Of a stretch of 43,957 nt of DNA, positions 1 through 8,010 are shown one piece after another; the stretch's first letter is position 1; every line of letters starts with the position of its first letter. Position numbers and translations under genes: made by a program. The DNA comes from Alistipes muris (GTDB lineage Bacteria > Bacteroidota > Bacteroidia > Bacteroidales > Rikenellaceae): positions 1-43,957 of the forward strand of contig NZ_CALPDD010000015.1 in the NCBI RefSeq assembly GCF_943193205.1. The letters are read 5' to 3'. The notes below the pieces were generated by a model that saw nothing but the letters and a program-made list of their open reading frames with translations, searched no databases and had not been told where the DNA came from.

Positions 1-564
1 CGACCGAAGACGGATGCCGCCATTTTCACCGTGCAAAAGCTCTTTGGTACTTTCTTGCACAAGAAAGTACGAGAAAAGGAAAATAGAACTGCGAGTTGCT
101 CGCAAAAGTTTAGCGTAGAAATAGATTCTTTACTCCGTTCAGAATGACCTTGTATTAGATTCTTCGTCGCTACGCTCCTCAGAATGACAGAGGGGAGGGC
201 TCGCAGGTGCTCGGAATGACGGGGAGAGGGCTCCTCAGAATGACAGGGGGGACGAACTGAATGGCAAGGGATGGTACAAAAGAGAAAGAGCAGAGTAAAA
301 GAACAAAGGAGAAAAAGACGGTCTGAATGACAAAAACGGGGCAAAACGAGAAAGGAGGGACAAGTAGGACTAAAGAGAAAAGGAGGACCGAAAGCGAAAA
401 CACTTTTGACCTTGGACCTTTCACTTTTCATCGACGAAAAAAAATCCCCCTGCGGAACGGCTGTGCCGAAGATTCTTACGAACGGGAAGCAATAATCGGG
501 ATTTTCCGGGGAAATGTCGATTATTTTTCCTATTTTTGCATCAATTGGAAAATAGTGAACTTAA
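1..564. repeat. Gene-free intergenic region with REP-like palindrome and AGAATGAC repeats
   Basis: No convincing gene lies here. Positions 47-70 form a perfect inverted repeat with 11-base arms (GTACTTTCTTG and its complement) around CA. Positions 123-332 carry five copies of a short unit, TCAGAATGACA with small changes, near 139, 179, 211, 235 and 321. The first two copies are preceded by AGATTCTT at 123 and 157. Around 405-430 there is a stretch resembling the CCTTTCACTTTTCA repeats found elsewhere in the window. The small open frames here are low-complexity and look spurious. The last 40 bases hold the probable lipA promoter. Confidence 0.6.
531..538 (+). promoter_or_regulatory. Probable lipA -7 promoter element
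   Basis: TATTTTTG matches the Bacteroidetes -7 consensus TAnnTTTG and lies 26 bases before the lipA start. I see no TTG at the expected -33 distance, so only half of the promoter is supported. Confidence 0.4.
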
Positions 565-1452
565 ATGCCGAAGTTCCATGACAAGGTAGACGCACTCAGA
601 AAACCCGGATGGCTGAAAATCCGTCTGCACCGCACGGCCGACTACGCCGACGTGCGACGGATCGTCGAAAAACACGAGTTGCACACCATTTGCAGCAGCG
701 GCCGTTGCCCCAATCAGGCCGAATGCTGGAGCCGGAGGACCGCGACTTTCATGATTCTGGGCGAAATCTGTACGCGCGGCTGCCGCTTCTGCGCCACGCA
801 GACCGGCCGGCCCCTTGCCCCCGACGCCGACGAACCCCGACGGGTTGCCGAAAGCGCTGCGCTGATGAAACTTAGGCATGTCGTCGTAACGTCTGTGACG
901 CGCGACGACCTCCCCGACGGCGGAGCCCACCACTGGGCCGCGACCGTGGAGGCCGTCCGACAGCAGAATCCCGACGCCGCCATTGAGCTCCTTATTCCCG
1001 ATTTCGACGCACGGCCCGACCTGCTGGACGTGGTCGTCGCGCCGAAGCCCGACATCATCGGGCACAACATCGAAACCGTCGAGAGGTTGACGCCGCTGGT
1101 GCGCTCCAAAGCAACCTATCGGACCAGTCTGGAGACACTGCGCCACCTGAGCGAACGGGGCGCCGTGACCAAAAGCGGTCTGATGGTCGGCCTCGGCGAG
1201 AGCGATGAGGAAGTTTTGCAAACGCTGCACGACCTGCGCCAGGCAGGGGTCGGCATCGTGACGCTCGGCCAGTACCTTCGGCCTTCGTTGGAGCACTATC
1301 CCGTTGCGGCGTATCTCGCTCCCGAAAAATTCGACTGGTACAGGCTCCGGGCTCTGGAAATGGGCTTCAGCTACTGTGCGAGCGCGCCGCTGGTGCGATC
1401 GTCGTACATGGCCGAAGAAGCGCTCCGCAAAGCGAAAGGCTCCGAGGCATGA
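565..1452 (+). CDS. lipA: Lipoyl synthase LipA
   Basis: Radical SAM enzyme that inserts two sulfurs into protein-bound octanoyl groups to make lipoyl cofactors of 2-oxoacid dehydrogenases and the glycine cleavage system. The 295-residue length is normal. The auxiliary cluster cysteines are C43, C48 and C54 (CSSGRCPNQAEC). The radical SAM cysteines are C69, C73 and C76 (CTRGCRFC). The family RSSY motif is at residues 278-281 near the C-terminus. The ATG at 565 starts the conserved N-terminus. The stop overlaps the lipB start as ATGA (1449-1452), so the two genes should be translationally coupled. The assignment is secure. Confidence 0.97.
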   Translation: MPKFHDKVDALRKPGWLKIRLHRTADYADVRRIVEKHELHTICSSGRCPNQAECWSRRTATFMILGEICTRGCRFCATQTGRPLAPDADEPRRVAESAALMKLRHVVVTSVTRDDLPDGGAHHWAATVEAVRQQNPDAAIELLIPDFDARPDLLDVVVAPKPDIIGHNIETVERLTPLVRSKATYRTSLETLRHLSERGAVTKSGLMVGLGESDEEVLQTLHDLRQAGVGIVTLGQYLRPSLEHYPVAAYLAPEKFDWYRLRALEMGFSYCASAPLVRSSYMAEEALRKAKGSEA

Positions 1453-2375
1453 AAGTCCGCTGCCGCGACCTCGGACCGATGGACTACGCCGCCTGCTGGG
1501 AATTGCAGCGGACGCTGTTCGAGGAACTCCTCGCGGAGAAAAACCGACGGCGGAACGGCTGCGGGGCGAAAGAAAGCGGCCCTGCGGCAGACAAGACAGA
1601 CACAAGGCCGGACGACGCGGGCACGGTGCTGCTGGTCGAACACCCCCCGGTCTACACGCTGGGCAAAAGCGGCCACGCAGAAAACCTGCTGGTGGGCCGC
1701 ACAGCCTTGGAGCAACTGGGAGCACAGTTCTTTCACATAGACCGCGGCGGCGACATCACGTTCCACGGACCGGGACAGCTGGTCTGCTACCCGATTCTCG
1801 ACCTCGAACGGCTCGGAATCGGCCTGCGGGAATACATCGGCCGGCTCGAAGAAACGGTCATCCGCGTGGTGGCGCACTACGGCATTGCGGCGGGGCGTAT
1901 AGACGGAGCTTCGGGCGTGTGGCTCGGAGGACCGGAAGAACAACGAAGCGCCGAAACGGAAAGGAACGCGGAAGAAACCGACGGAAGAAACGCCGCAGAG
2001 AGCAAGGACGCAGAGACTGACGGAAGAAACGCCGCAGAGGAAAACGCCGCAGAGGAGCAGACCGACGAAAAAAGCGCCAAAGAGGAACGGAGCGCCGGAA
2101 AAAGTACCGAAGAAACGGTCCGAATAAAAAGGGATGCGCCCCGCAAAATCTGCGCAATAGGCGTCCGCTCATCGCGTTATGTAACCATGCACGGGTTCGC
2201 GCTGAACGTCGACACCGATTTGGAGTGGTTTTCGCGGATCAACCCGTGCGGATTCAGCGACCGCGGCGTGACCTCGATGGCCCGCGAAACAAGGCGCGAA
2301 GTCGCCATGGAAGAAGTCAAACGGCTGGTTCTCGAAGAATTGGGAGAACAGCTGGGCGTTGAAATACGAATCTGA
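1449..2375 (+). CDS. lipB: Octanoyltransferase LipB with large charged insertion
   Basis: Transfers octanoate from acyl-ACP to lipoyl domains, giving the substrate of LipA, with which it overlaps by four bases. Family marks are RGGDITFHGPGQL around residues 99-111, the catalytic lysine in APRKICAIGVR (K233), and the catalytic cysteine in NPCGFSDRGVTS (C267). At 308 residues it is far longer than the usual 210-240. Two insertions explain this: about residues 31-57, and a Glu/Ala/Arg-rich, low-complexity stretch at about 161-229, just before the catalytic lysine. The second contains a 21-base perfect direct repeat (1980-2000 and 2019-2039, 39 bases apart). The frame stays open through both, and all key residues remain, so the enzyme is probably active. 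Confidence 0.93.
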   Translation: MKVRCRDLGPMDYAACWELQRTLFEELLAEKNRRRNGCGAKESGPAADKTDTRPDDAGTVLLVEHPPVYTLGKSGHAENLLVGRTALEQLGAQFFHIDRGGDITFHGPGQLVCYPILDLERLGIGLREYIGRLEETVIRVVAHYGIAAGRIDGASGVWLGGPEEQRSAETERNAEETDGRNAAESKDAETDGRNAAEENAAEEQTDEKSAKEERSAGKSTEETVRIKRDAPRKICAIGVRSSRYVTMHGFALNVDTDLEWFSRINPCGFSDRGVTSMARETRREVAMEEVKRLVLEELGEQLGVEIRI

Positions 2376-2515
2376 CCCTTATCGGGCCGAAGCCTTGCGG
2401 GTGTCGCGGAACGAAACTGCGGCCTGCATGCCAAAACAAAACGAACGGTCGGCGAAACGGCCGTCCGCCGGAAAAAGAAGAAAGTAAATGTTAAAATATA
2501 TAAATAATAGTTCAT

Positions 2516-4279
2516 ATGCCCATAGAAAAACGTTGGGTAGTGAAGCCGCAGGGCGATGCCGAAGCGGTGGCTGCGCTGGCGGCCGCGCTGAAACTCTCGC
2601 CTGTGCTGGCCAATCTACTCGTACAGAGAGGCATAGACACCGTAGAAAAGGCGGAAAAGTTCTTTAAGCCCACCCTCGCCGACCTCCACGACCCGTTCCT
2701 GATGAAGGACATGGACAAGGCGGTCGAACGGGTCGAACGGGCCGTCGCGAACAATGAGAAAATCATGGTTTACGGCGACTACGACGTCGACGGCTGCACG
2801 GCCGTGGCGCTGGTCTACAAGTTCCTCCGCCAGCTCGGGCACCAGAACCTGACTTTCTACATCCCCGACCGCTACACCGAAGGCTACGGTATTTCGGTCA
2901 AGGGCATCGACCTCGCAGCCCGCAAGGGCGTGGGGCTCATCATCGCCCTCGACTGCGGTATCAAGGCCACGGAAAAGGTCGTCTATGCCAAAGAGAAAGG
3001 CGTGGATTTCATCATCTGCGACCACCATCTTCCGGCCGAGGAGATCCCCCGTGCCGTAGCTGTACTGGACCCCAAGCGGGTCGACTGCTCCTACCCGTTC
3101 GACGAACTGTCGGGCTGCGGCGTGGGATTCAAGCTCGTGCAGGCCTATGCCCAGAAAAACGGCATTCCGTTCGAGCGGATTCTCGGGCTGCTCGACCTGC
3201 TGGTCGTCAGCATCGCCTCCGACATCGTGCCGCTGGTCGACGAAAACCGCATCCTGGCCCACTTCGGGCTGAAGTACCTGAACCGCGAACCGTCGAAAGG
3301 ACTGCTTTCCATCATCAAAATCTGCGGACTGGACAAGCACAACATCACCATCGACGACATCGTGTTCAAAATCGGCCCGCGCATCAACGCCGCAGGCCGC
3401 ATGCGGATGGACGAGACGGACGAAAACGCGTCTCCGTCGGGCGGACATGCGGCTGTGGAACTGCTGATCGAGGGCAACGAGAGCGTCGCCGAAGAATTCG
3501 GCAACGTCATCGACGCCTACAACCAGGACCGCAAGTCGATAGACCGCTCCGTGACGCAGGAAGCCCACAACTACATCGAGAGCAACCCCGAACTGAAACG
3601 CCGCAAAAGCACCGTCATCTACAATCCGAAGTGGATGAAAGGGATCGTCGGCATCGTCGCGTCGCGGCTGATAGAGACCTACTACCGGCCCACGGTCGTG
3701 CTGACCATGAGCAACGGATTCGTGACGGGCTCGGCCCGCTCGGTACCGGGCTTCGACCTCTACCAGGCCGTCGAATCGTGCTCCGACCTGCTGGAAAACT
3801 TCGGCGGACACATGTATGCCGCGGGGCTGACGATGAAACCCGAGAACGTCGAGGAATTCACACGGCGGTTCAACGATTTCGTCGAACAGCACATCGACCC
3901 GCAGATGCTGGTTCCGCAGGTCGACATCGACAGCGAACTGCTCTTCTCCGACATCACGCCCAAGTTCCGCGACCACCTCAACCGCTTCCAGCCTTTCGGC
4001 CCCGGCAACGCGGCCCCGGTCTTCGTGACCTACGGCGTGAGCAACCACGGCGATGCCAAGCTGGTCGGCATGGAGTGCGAACACCTGCGCATGGACCTGA
4101 TGCAGCGGCAGAAGCCCAACACCAAAATCCAGTCGATTGCGTTCCAGCAACCCACCCACTACCAATGGGTCCGCGCGGGCAAGCCCATCGACGTATGCTA
4201 CCAGATTGTCGAGAACCACTACCGCGGCTGCGTCACCACGCAACTGCGCATCAAGGACATCAAGCCAGTGGAGAAATAA
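2516..4279 (+). CDS. recJ: Single-stranded-DNA-specific exonuclease RecJ
   Basis: 5'-3' single-strand DNA exonuclease of recombination and mismatch or base-excision repair, cytoplasmic. The 587-residue length is typical. DHH-family phosphoesterase motifs are visible: DYDVDG at residues 88-93, DCG at 146-148 and DHH at 169-171. The DHHA1 motif (GRMRM region, then the glycine-rich FGGHMYAAG) and a C-terminal OB-like domain follow. The start at 2516 gives the conserved N-terminus MPIEKRW. It lies 140 bases after lipB, with an AT-rich leader but no clear TAnnTTTG box. A stem-loop followed by a T-run stands downstream. Confidence 0.95.
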   Translation: MPIEKRWVVKPQGDAEAVAALAAALKLSPVLANLLVQRGIDTVEKAEKFFKPTLADLHDPFLMKDMDKAVERVERAVANNEKIMVYGDYDVDGCTAVALVYKFLRQLGHQNLTFYIPDRYTEGYGISVKGIDLAARKGVGLIIALDCGIKATEKVVYAKEKGVDFIICDHHLPAEEIPRAVAVLDPKRVDCSYPFDELSGCGVGFKLVQAYAQKNGIPFERILGLLDLLVVSIASDIVPLVDENRILAHFGLKYLNREPSKGLLSIIKICGLDKHNITIDDIVFKIGPRINAAGRMRMDETDENASPSGGHAAVELLIEGNESVAEEFGNVIDAYNQDRKSIDRSVTQEAHNYIESNPELKRRKSTVIYNPKWMKGIVGIVASRLIETYYRPTVVLTMSNGFVTGSARSVPGFDLYQAVESCSDLLENFGGHMYAAGLTMKPENVEEFTRRFNDFVEQHIDPQMLVPQVDIDSELLFSDITPKFRDHLNRFQPFGPGNAAPVFVTYGVSNHGDAKLVGMECEHLRMDLMQRQKPNTKIQSIAFQQPTHYQWVRAGKPIDVCYQIVENHYRGCVTTQLRIKDIKPVEK

Positions 4280-4280
4280 G

Positions 4281-4444
4281 GTGAAAAGTGAAAGGTTAAA
4301 AGTGAAAGGTCAAAGGTGAAAAGTCTATCCGAATGCTTTTCGCATCTGACTGAAAAAGGTGAAAGGGCTTTTGCTCCTTTCACCTTTCTTTTTCAATCGC
4401 GCAGCAAGTTTCAATTCCGCTTACCTGCACCTTTCACTTTTCAC
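4281..4444. repeat. Intergenic inverted repeat, GTGAAAAGTGAAAGGT family
   Basis: A perfect 16-base inverted repeat: GTGAAAAGTGAAAGGT at 4281-4296 and its complement at 4429-4444. The left side continues as near-tandem copies (AAAGTGAAAGGTCAAAGGTGAAAAG). The right arm reaches into the stop codon of the nitroreductase gene. Similar sequence occurs at 29455-29611. Confidence 0.7.
4355..4393 (+). terminator. Terminator-like hairpin after recJ
   Basis: The 12-base perfect stem AAAGGTGAAAGG (4355-4366) pairs with CCTTTCACCTTT (4376-4387), then CTTTTTC follows. It could end recJ transcription, and since the left arm begins with A bases it could also serve the opposing nitroreductase gene. The stem is built from the local repeat family, so its role is inferred. 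Confidence 0.5.
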
Positions 4445-4971
4445 TTCAGCCAAGTCACCCTTGCCTTGTCGTTGGCCGGGGGCAGGGGCGCGGGAACGAA
4501 ATCGGAATAACCCAAAGCGATGGTGCACAGAGGTTCGCAGCCGTCGGGAACTGGCAGAAAACTCCGCAGATAATCGGCCGCCATTTCCCCGTCGGGGGCA
4601 TCCTTGAGCCGCGGGCGGCCGTCGACATGGACCCAGCACGAAGCCAACCCCTCGTCCACGCAGGCCAGCTGCAGCAGCGTCGCCGCGATGGCACAGTTTT
4701 CGCGCCAAAGGTCGGTCTTGGCCGTCTCGCCCAGGACCACGACAGCCAGCGGTGCCCCTTTCATGAACCCTGCGCCGTAATCGCGCATCCCGGCCATCCG
4801 GGCCACGGCGGCCGGGTCGTCGACCACCAAAAACCGCGTCGAACGGGTATTGCGCGACGAGGGGGCCGACAAAGCGACGGCGAGCAACCGTTCCACCACA
4901 GCCCGGGGCACGGGCTCCGCCTTGAACTTGCGGACCGAACGGCGCATGCGTATGATTTCCTTGAACTCCAT
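4441..4971 (-). CDS. Nitroreductase family protein
   Basis: FMN-dependent NAD(P)H oxidoreductase of the nitroreductase superfamily; the physiological substrate cannot be told from sequence. The protein is 176 residues from the start chosen here. It opens with MEFKEIIRMRRSVRKF, in which the RRSVR segment is the usual FMN-phosphate-binding region. It continues with SAPSSRN, a central AIAATLLQLACVDEGLASCWV helix and a C-terminal glycine-containing IALGYSD. The open frame extends upstream to 5058, but the conserved N-terminus begins at 4971. Divergent from the HAD gene, with overlapping promoter elements between them. Confidence 0.85.
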   Translation of the reverse strand: MEFKEIIRMRRSVRKFKAEPVPRAVVERLLAVALSAPSSRNTRSTRFLVVDDPAAVARMAGMRDYGAGFMKGAPLAVVVLGETAKTDLWRENCAIAATLLQLACVDEGLASCWVHVDGRPRLKDAPDGEMAADYLRSFLPVPDGCEPLCTIALGYSDFVPAPLPPANDKARVTWLK

Positions 4972-4994
4972 AAGCTGTTGTTTTCGAGCGCTTC

Positions 4995-5025
4995 TTGCAA
5001 AGATAATGAAAAAAGCGTATATTTG
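4995..5025 (+). promoter_or_regulatory. Promoter of the HAD phosphatase gene
   Basis: TTG at 4995-4997, a 20-base spacer, then TATATTTG at 5018-5025, a full Bacteroidetes promoter. The ATG at 5027 lies only two bases after the -7 box, upstream of the expected transcript start, so the in-frame ATG at 5048 is the likelier start. Confidence 0.65.
4998..5005 (-). promoter_or_regulatory. Probable -7 element for the nitroreductase gene
   Basis: On the minus strand this reads TATCTTTG, a perfect TAnnTTTG box, 26 bases before the start at 4971. The nearest TTTG upstream is 25 bases away, longer than usual. It occupies the -33/-7 spacer of the opposing HAD promoter, so the two promoters probably compete. 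Confidence 0.5.
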
Positions 5026-5047
5026 AATGGCAAAATATCCTTTCACC

Positions 5048-5893
5048 ATGAACGACACCTACCGTTTCACCATCGCCCTGATCTACGACTTCGACGGGAC
5101 GCTGGCCCCCGGCAACATGCAGGAATACGACTTCATCCCCGCCGTGGGCAAAAGCAACAAGGAATTCTGGACCGAAGCCAACTCGCTGGCCGAAGAGCAG
5201 GACGCCGACATGGTGCTCACCTACATGGCCCGCATGATTCAGGGCGCCAAGTCCAAGGGGCTGTCGCTCCGCCGCGAAGCCTTCCAGGAATCGGGACGCA
5301 AGGTCGCCCTGTTCCGCGGGGTGAAAGAGTGGTTCGCACGCATCAACCGCTACGGCGCCGAGCGCGGCATCCGCATCCTCCACTATATCAACTCGTCGGG
5401 GCTGAAAGAGATTATCGAGGGGACTGAAATAGCCCGCGAATTCCGCAAGATTTACGCCTGCTCGTTCCTCTACGACGTGGACGGCATCGCCTACTGGCCC
5501 GCCGTGGCGGTCAACTACACCAACAAGACGCAGTTCATCTTCAAAATCAACAAGGGGGTCGAATCGGTCTCCGACTCCAAGCTGGTCAACCGCTACATCC
5601 CCGAGAACGAACGTCCCGTGCCGTTCAGCCGGATGATCTACGTCGGCGACGGCACCACCGACATCCCCTGCATGCGGCTGGTCAAGAACTACGGCGGCCA
5701 CTCCATCGCCGTCTACAACCCCGAACAGAAAGGAGCCCACAAGGAGATGGCGTCGCTCATCCAGGACAACCGCGTGAACCACGTCTGTCCGGCCGACTAT
5801 TCGGAGGGCTCCAAAATCGACACGCTCGTCAAGCTGATTATCGACAAGCTCGACCTCGACGAAAAACTCCAGAAGCGAGAAACCATCTTCTGA
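5048..5893 (+). CDS. HAD superfamily phosphatase
   Basis: Haloacid dehalogenase-type hydrolase, probably a phosphatase; the substrate is unknown. The chosen start gives 281 residues (MNDTYRFTIALIYDFDGTLAPG). HAD motif I is DFDGT near residue 13, supplying the nucleophile Asp and the Asp two places on. Motif II is probably NSSG near residue 117. Motif IV is GDGTTD around residue 200. A helical cap of about 90 residues sits between motifs I and II. An upstream in-frame ATG at 5027 is rejected because it lies next to the -7 promoter box. It is monocistronic, between the nitroreductase and the G9 promoter of the next unit. Confidence 0.85.
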   Translation: MNDTYRFTIALIYDFDGTLAPGNMQEYDFIPAVGKSNKEFWTEANSLAEEQDADMVLTYMARMIQGAKSKGLSLRREAFQESGRKVALFRGVKEWFARINRYGAERGIRILHYINSSGLKEIIEGTEIAREFRKIYACSFLYDVDGIAYWPAVAVNYTNKTQFIFKINKGVESVSDSKLVNRYIPENERPVPFSRMIYVGDGTTDIPCMRLVKNYGGHSIAVYNPEQKGAHKEMASLIQDNRVNHVCPADYSEGSKIDTLVKLIIDKLDLDEKLQKRETIF

Positions 5894-5956
5894 CCCGGCC
5901 CCCGGCAAGCGCGGGCCGAAAATCCGGAGCCCGACGGCAAATAAACCGCCGGTTTC

Positions 5957-5986
5957 TTGCAGGGGGGGGGAATTATCCTATATTTG
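5957..5986 (+). promoter_or_regulatory. Promoter with G9 tract in its spacer
   Basis: TTG at 5957-5959 and TATATTTG at 5979-5986 are separated by 19 bases that include nine consecutive G (5962-5970). It lies 30 bases before the outer-membrane protein gene at 6016. A homopolymer in this position would alter the -33/-7 spacing if it slipped, as in phase-variable promoters. Confidence 0.65.
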
Positions 5987-6015
5987 TAACCGAAACCTGC
6001 CAAGACCCCGAACCT

Positions 6016-6651
6016 ATGAAGAAACTACTACTGCTGCTCTTGCTGGCGGCCATGCCCGCAGGACTGCTCGCGCAGGAAGAACCGGCCGCCATCCGAGTGC
6101 GCAGGCCGTTCACTCCGCAACACGAACTGCGCCTGACCGTCGGAGCCTACCCGATTCTGCCCTCCATGTTCGACTGGGAGGGCTGCGCCGACGGAGTCTT
6201 TTACGACCGAACCCACCGCGGCCCGGTCTACACGAGCGGAACCTGGTCGCTGACCTACGACTATCGGTTCAAGAAGTGGTTCGACCTTGGGGTGACGCTC
6301 AGCTACTACGGCAAATACAGCCGCTCGTACAGCAACAGGGACTTTTCGCCTGTCGGCCGCAACCGGGCCCATGCTTTCACGGTCATGCCCGTTGTGCGCT
6401 TCACGTGGGTCAACTCCAGCTGGGTGCGCATGTACTCGACGCTGGGGCTCGGAGCGACGCTCTCCGGCGGACGCTTCGACCACAATTCGGACCGCTTCCG
6501 CAATGGCTTCCTCGCCTTTCAGCTCACGCCGATAGGCATTTCGGTGGGACGCTCGCTGTTCGGATTCGCCGAACTGGGACTGGGCGCGCAGGGCGTCTTC
6601 ATGATGGGTGTCGGCTACAAGTTCAAACCTCAAAACATGCGTGCAAAATGA
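6016..6651 (+). CDS. Outer-membrane beta-barrel-like protein
   Basis: Not assigned to a named family. The 211-residue product begins with a clear signal peptide (MKKLLLLLLLAAMPAGLLAQ, cleavage near residue 20). It then has alternating, aromatic-rich strands (LRLTVGAYPIL, WSLTYDYRFKKWFDLGVTLSYYG, FTVMPVVRFTWV, VRMYSTLGLGATLSGG) and ends with GVGYKFKPQNMRAK, all typical of a small outer-membrane barrel of about eight strands. It is the first gene of a likely operon. Its stop overlaps the start of the next lipoprotein gene (ATGA, 6648-6651). The promoter carries a G9 tract, so expression may switch. Confidence 0.75.
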   Translation: MKKLLLLLLLAAMPAGLLAQEEPAAIRVRRPFTPQHELRLTVGAYPILPSMFDWEGCADGVFYDRTHRGPVYTSGTWSLTYDYRFKKWFDLGVTLSYYGKYSRSYSNRDFSPVGRNRAHAFTVMPVVRFTWVNSSWVRMYSTLGLGATLSGGRFDHNSDRFRNGFLAFQLTPIGISVGRSLFGFAELGLGAQGVFMMGVGYKFKPQNMRAK

Positions 6652-7406
6652 AACGGGCATTGATATGGCTGGCGGCCGCGGCCGCGCTGACGGGCTGCAA
6701 AATCCATGAGGCCGAAAATTTCGACCCGACCCGAGAGGGCTTCTACATATTCCGGGAAGCGAACCGCTGCCTCGGGGAAACGGCCGCCGATGCGACGCGC
6801 GTGCTGCTTTTCGACCTCTACTACTCCGCCTCCGAAGAGGAGCGGGAAGTCGTGCACAATCGTTATTTCTACTCCTCGCGCATCGTCATTTCCGACGACG
6901 CATGCCACATTATCGACGGCACCAGCGACCTGATTATCTACACCGGCGGGCAGCCGCTCTCGGCCGAAGGGGCCGTCTGGCGATATGCCTATTCTTCGCA
7001 AAGCTGCCTGGAAAGCGAGATGCCGACAATCAGCTGCCGCAAGCACGAAACCGGACCGGATACCTACGACCTCCGGCTCCCCGACGGCAACCAACAATGG
7101 TCGGTGACGCCGTTCTACTGCAACCAGCCGCAGCCCGACGGCCCGACCCGCTACTGGTGCGAACTGAGAATCAACGGCACGGGCAAGTTGTCCGAAGGGG
7201 TCTACTCCCCCGATTTCGGAACCGTCGCCTACGAAACACTCGAACCGCTGAAATACAATTCGGAAAAACGCTTGCAGTTCCAACGCGGAAAACTGAAGCT
7301 GACCGCGACAATCGACCACGAAGAAGTGGAGGTCGACGCCCGATATGTCGACGATGACCAAGTAGTGATCTTATACGGCTCCCACGGCAAAACTTATTGG
7401 TACTGA
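6648..7406 (+). CDS. Hypothetical lipoprotein
   Basis: I do not recognise the family. The 252-residue product starts MKRALIWLAAAAALTGCKIHEAENF; LTGC is a lipobox, so a lipoprotein anchored by Cys17 is predicted. The rest is soluble, mixed and beta-rich, with acidic loops and four or five further cysteines in the middle (CHIID, SCLESE, SCRK, YCNQ, WCEL). It overlaps the barrel gene by four bases and is separated from rdgB by five, so the two envelope proteins are probably made together and may act together. Confidence 0.75.
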   Translation: MKRALIWLAAAAALTGCKIHEAENFDPTREGFYIFREANRCLGETAADATRVLLFDLYYSASEEEREVVHNRYFYSSRIVISDDACHIIDGTSDLIIYTGGQPLSAEGAVWRYAYSSQSCLESEMPTISCRKHETGPDTYDLRLPDGNQQWSVTPFYCNQPQPDGPTRYWCELRINGTGKLSEGVYSPDFGTVAYETLEPLKYNSEKRLQFQRGKLKLTATIDHEEVEVDARYVDDDQVVILYGSHGKTYWY

Positions 7407-7411
7407 AACAA

Positions 7412-7993
7412 ATGGAAATCCTTTTCGCCACCAACAACGCCCACAAGCTGGCCGAAGCAAGCGCCGTGCTGGGCGACGGCTACCGCCTGGTGACCCCGCG
7501 TGACTGCGGAGTGACCGGAGAGATACCCGAAACACAGCCCACCCTCGAAGGCAACGCGCTGCAAAAGGCCCGCTACCTGCACGCCCGCACGGGCCGCAAC
7601 TGCTTTGCCGACGACACGGGGCTCGAAGTCGAAGCGCTCGGCGGAGCCCCGGGCGTACACTCGGCCCGCTACGCCACCGACGGTCACGACTTCGCGGCCA
7701 ACAATCGGCTGCTGCTGCGAAACTTAGAGGGAAAAACGAACCGCCGGGCCCGGTTCCGCACGGTCATCGCGCTGATTCTCAACGGGGAAGAACACCTGTT
7801 CGAGGGCATTGTCGAGGGACATATCATCCCCGCCGAACGCGGCGCCGAAGGATTCGGCTACGACCCGCTGTTCGTACCCGAAGGCGGCGACAAGACGTTC
7901 GCCGAGATGGACGCGGCCGAGAAAAACGCCGTGTCGCACCGCGGCCGTGCCGTGCGCAAACTTGCCGCCTATTTGCATTCCATCGAGAAATAA
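7412..7993 (+). CDS. rdgB: Non-canonical purine NTP pyrophosphatase, RdgB/HAM1 family
   Basis: Hydrolyses dITP, dXTP and ITP to the monophosphates, keeping deaminated purines out of nucleic acids. The 193-residue length fits the family. Motifs seen are the N-terminal ATNNAHKLAE, the lid segment TLEGNALQKA, the metal site FADDTGLEV, the GAPGVHSARYA loop, GFGYDPLF and the C-terminal SHRGRAVRKL. An ATG 15 bases upstream is in frame only as a non-ATG extension; the ATG at 7412 gives the conserved MEILFATNN start. Likely in one transcript with the upstream lipoprotein and downstream folE. Confidence 0.95.
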   Translation: MEILFATNNAHKLAEASAVLGDGYRLVTPRDCGVTGEIPETQPTLEGNALQKARYLHARTGRNCFADDTGLEVEALGGAPGVHSARYATDGHDFAANNRLLLRNLEGKTNRRARFRTVIALILNGEEHLFEGIVEGHIIPAERGAEGFGYDPLFVPEGGDKTFAEMDAAEKNAVSHRGRAVRKLAAYLHSIEK

Positions 7994-8010
7994 CCTAACT
8001 TCGCGGCCCT

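Noticed and set aside
327..581. An 84-codon open frame at the left end
   Set aside because: It is made of the intergenic repeats and a low-complexity basic stretch and runs across the lipA promoter.
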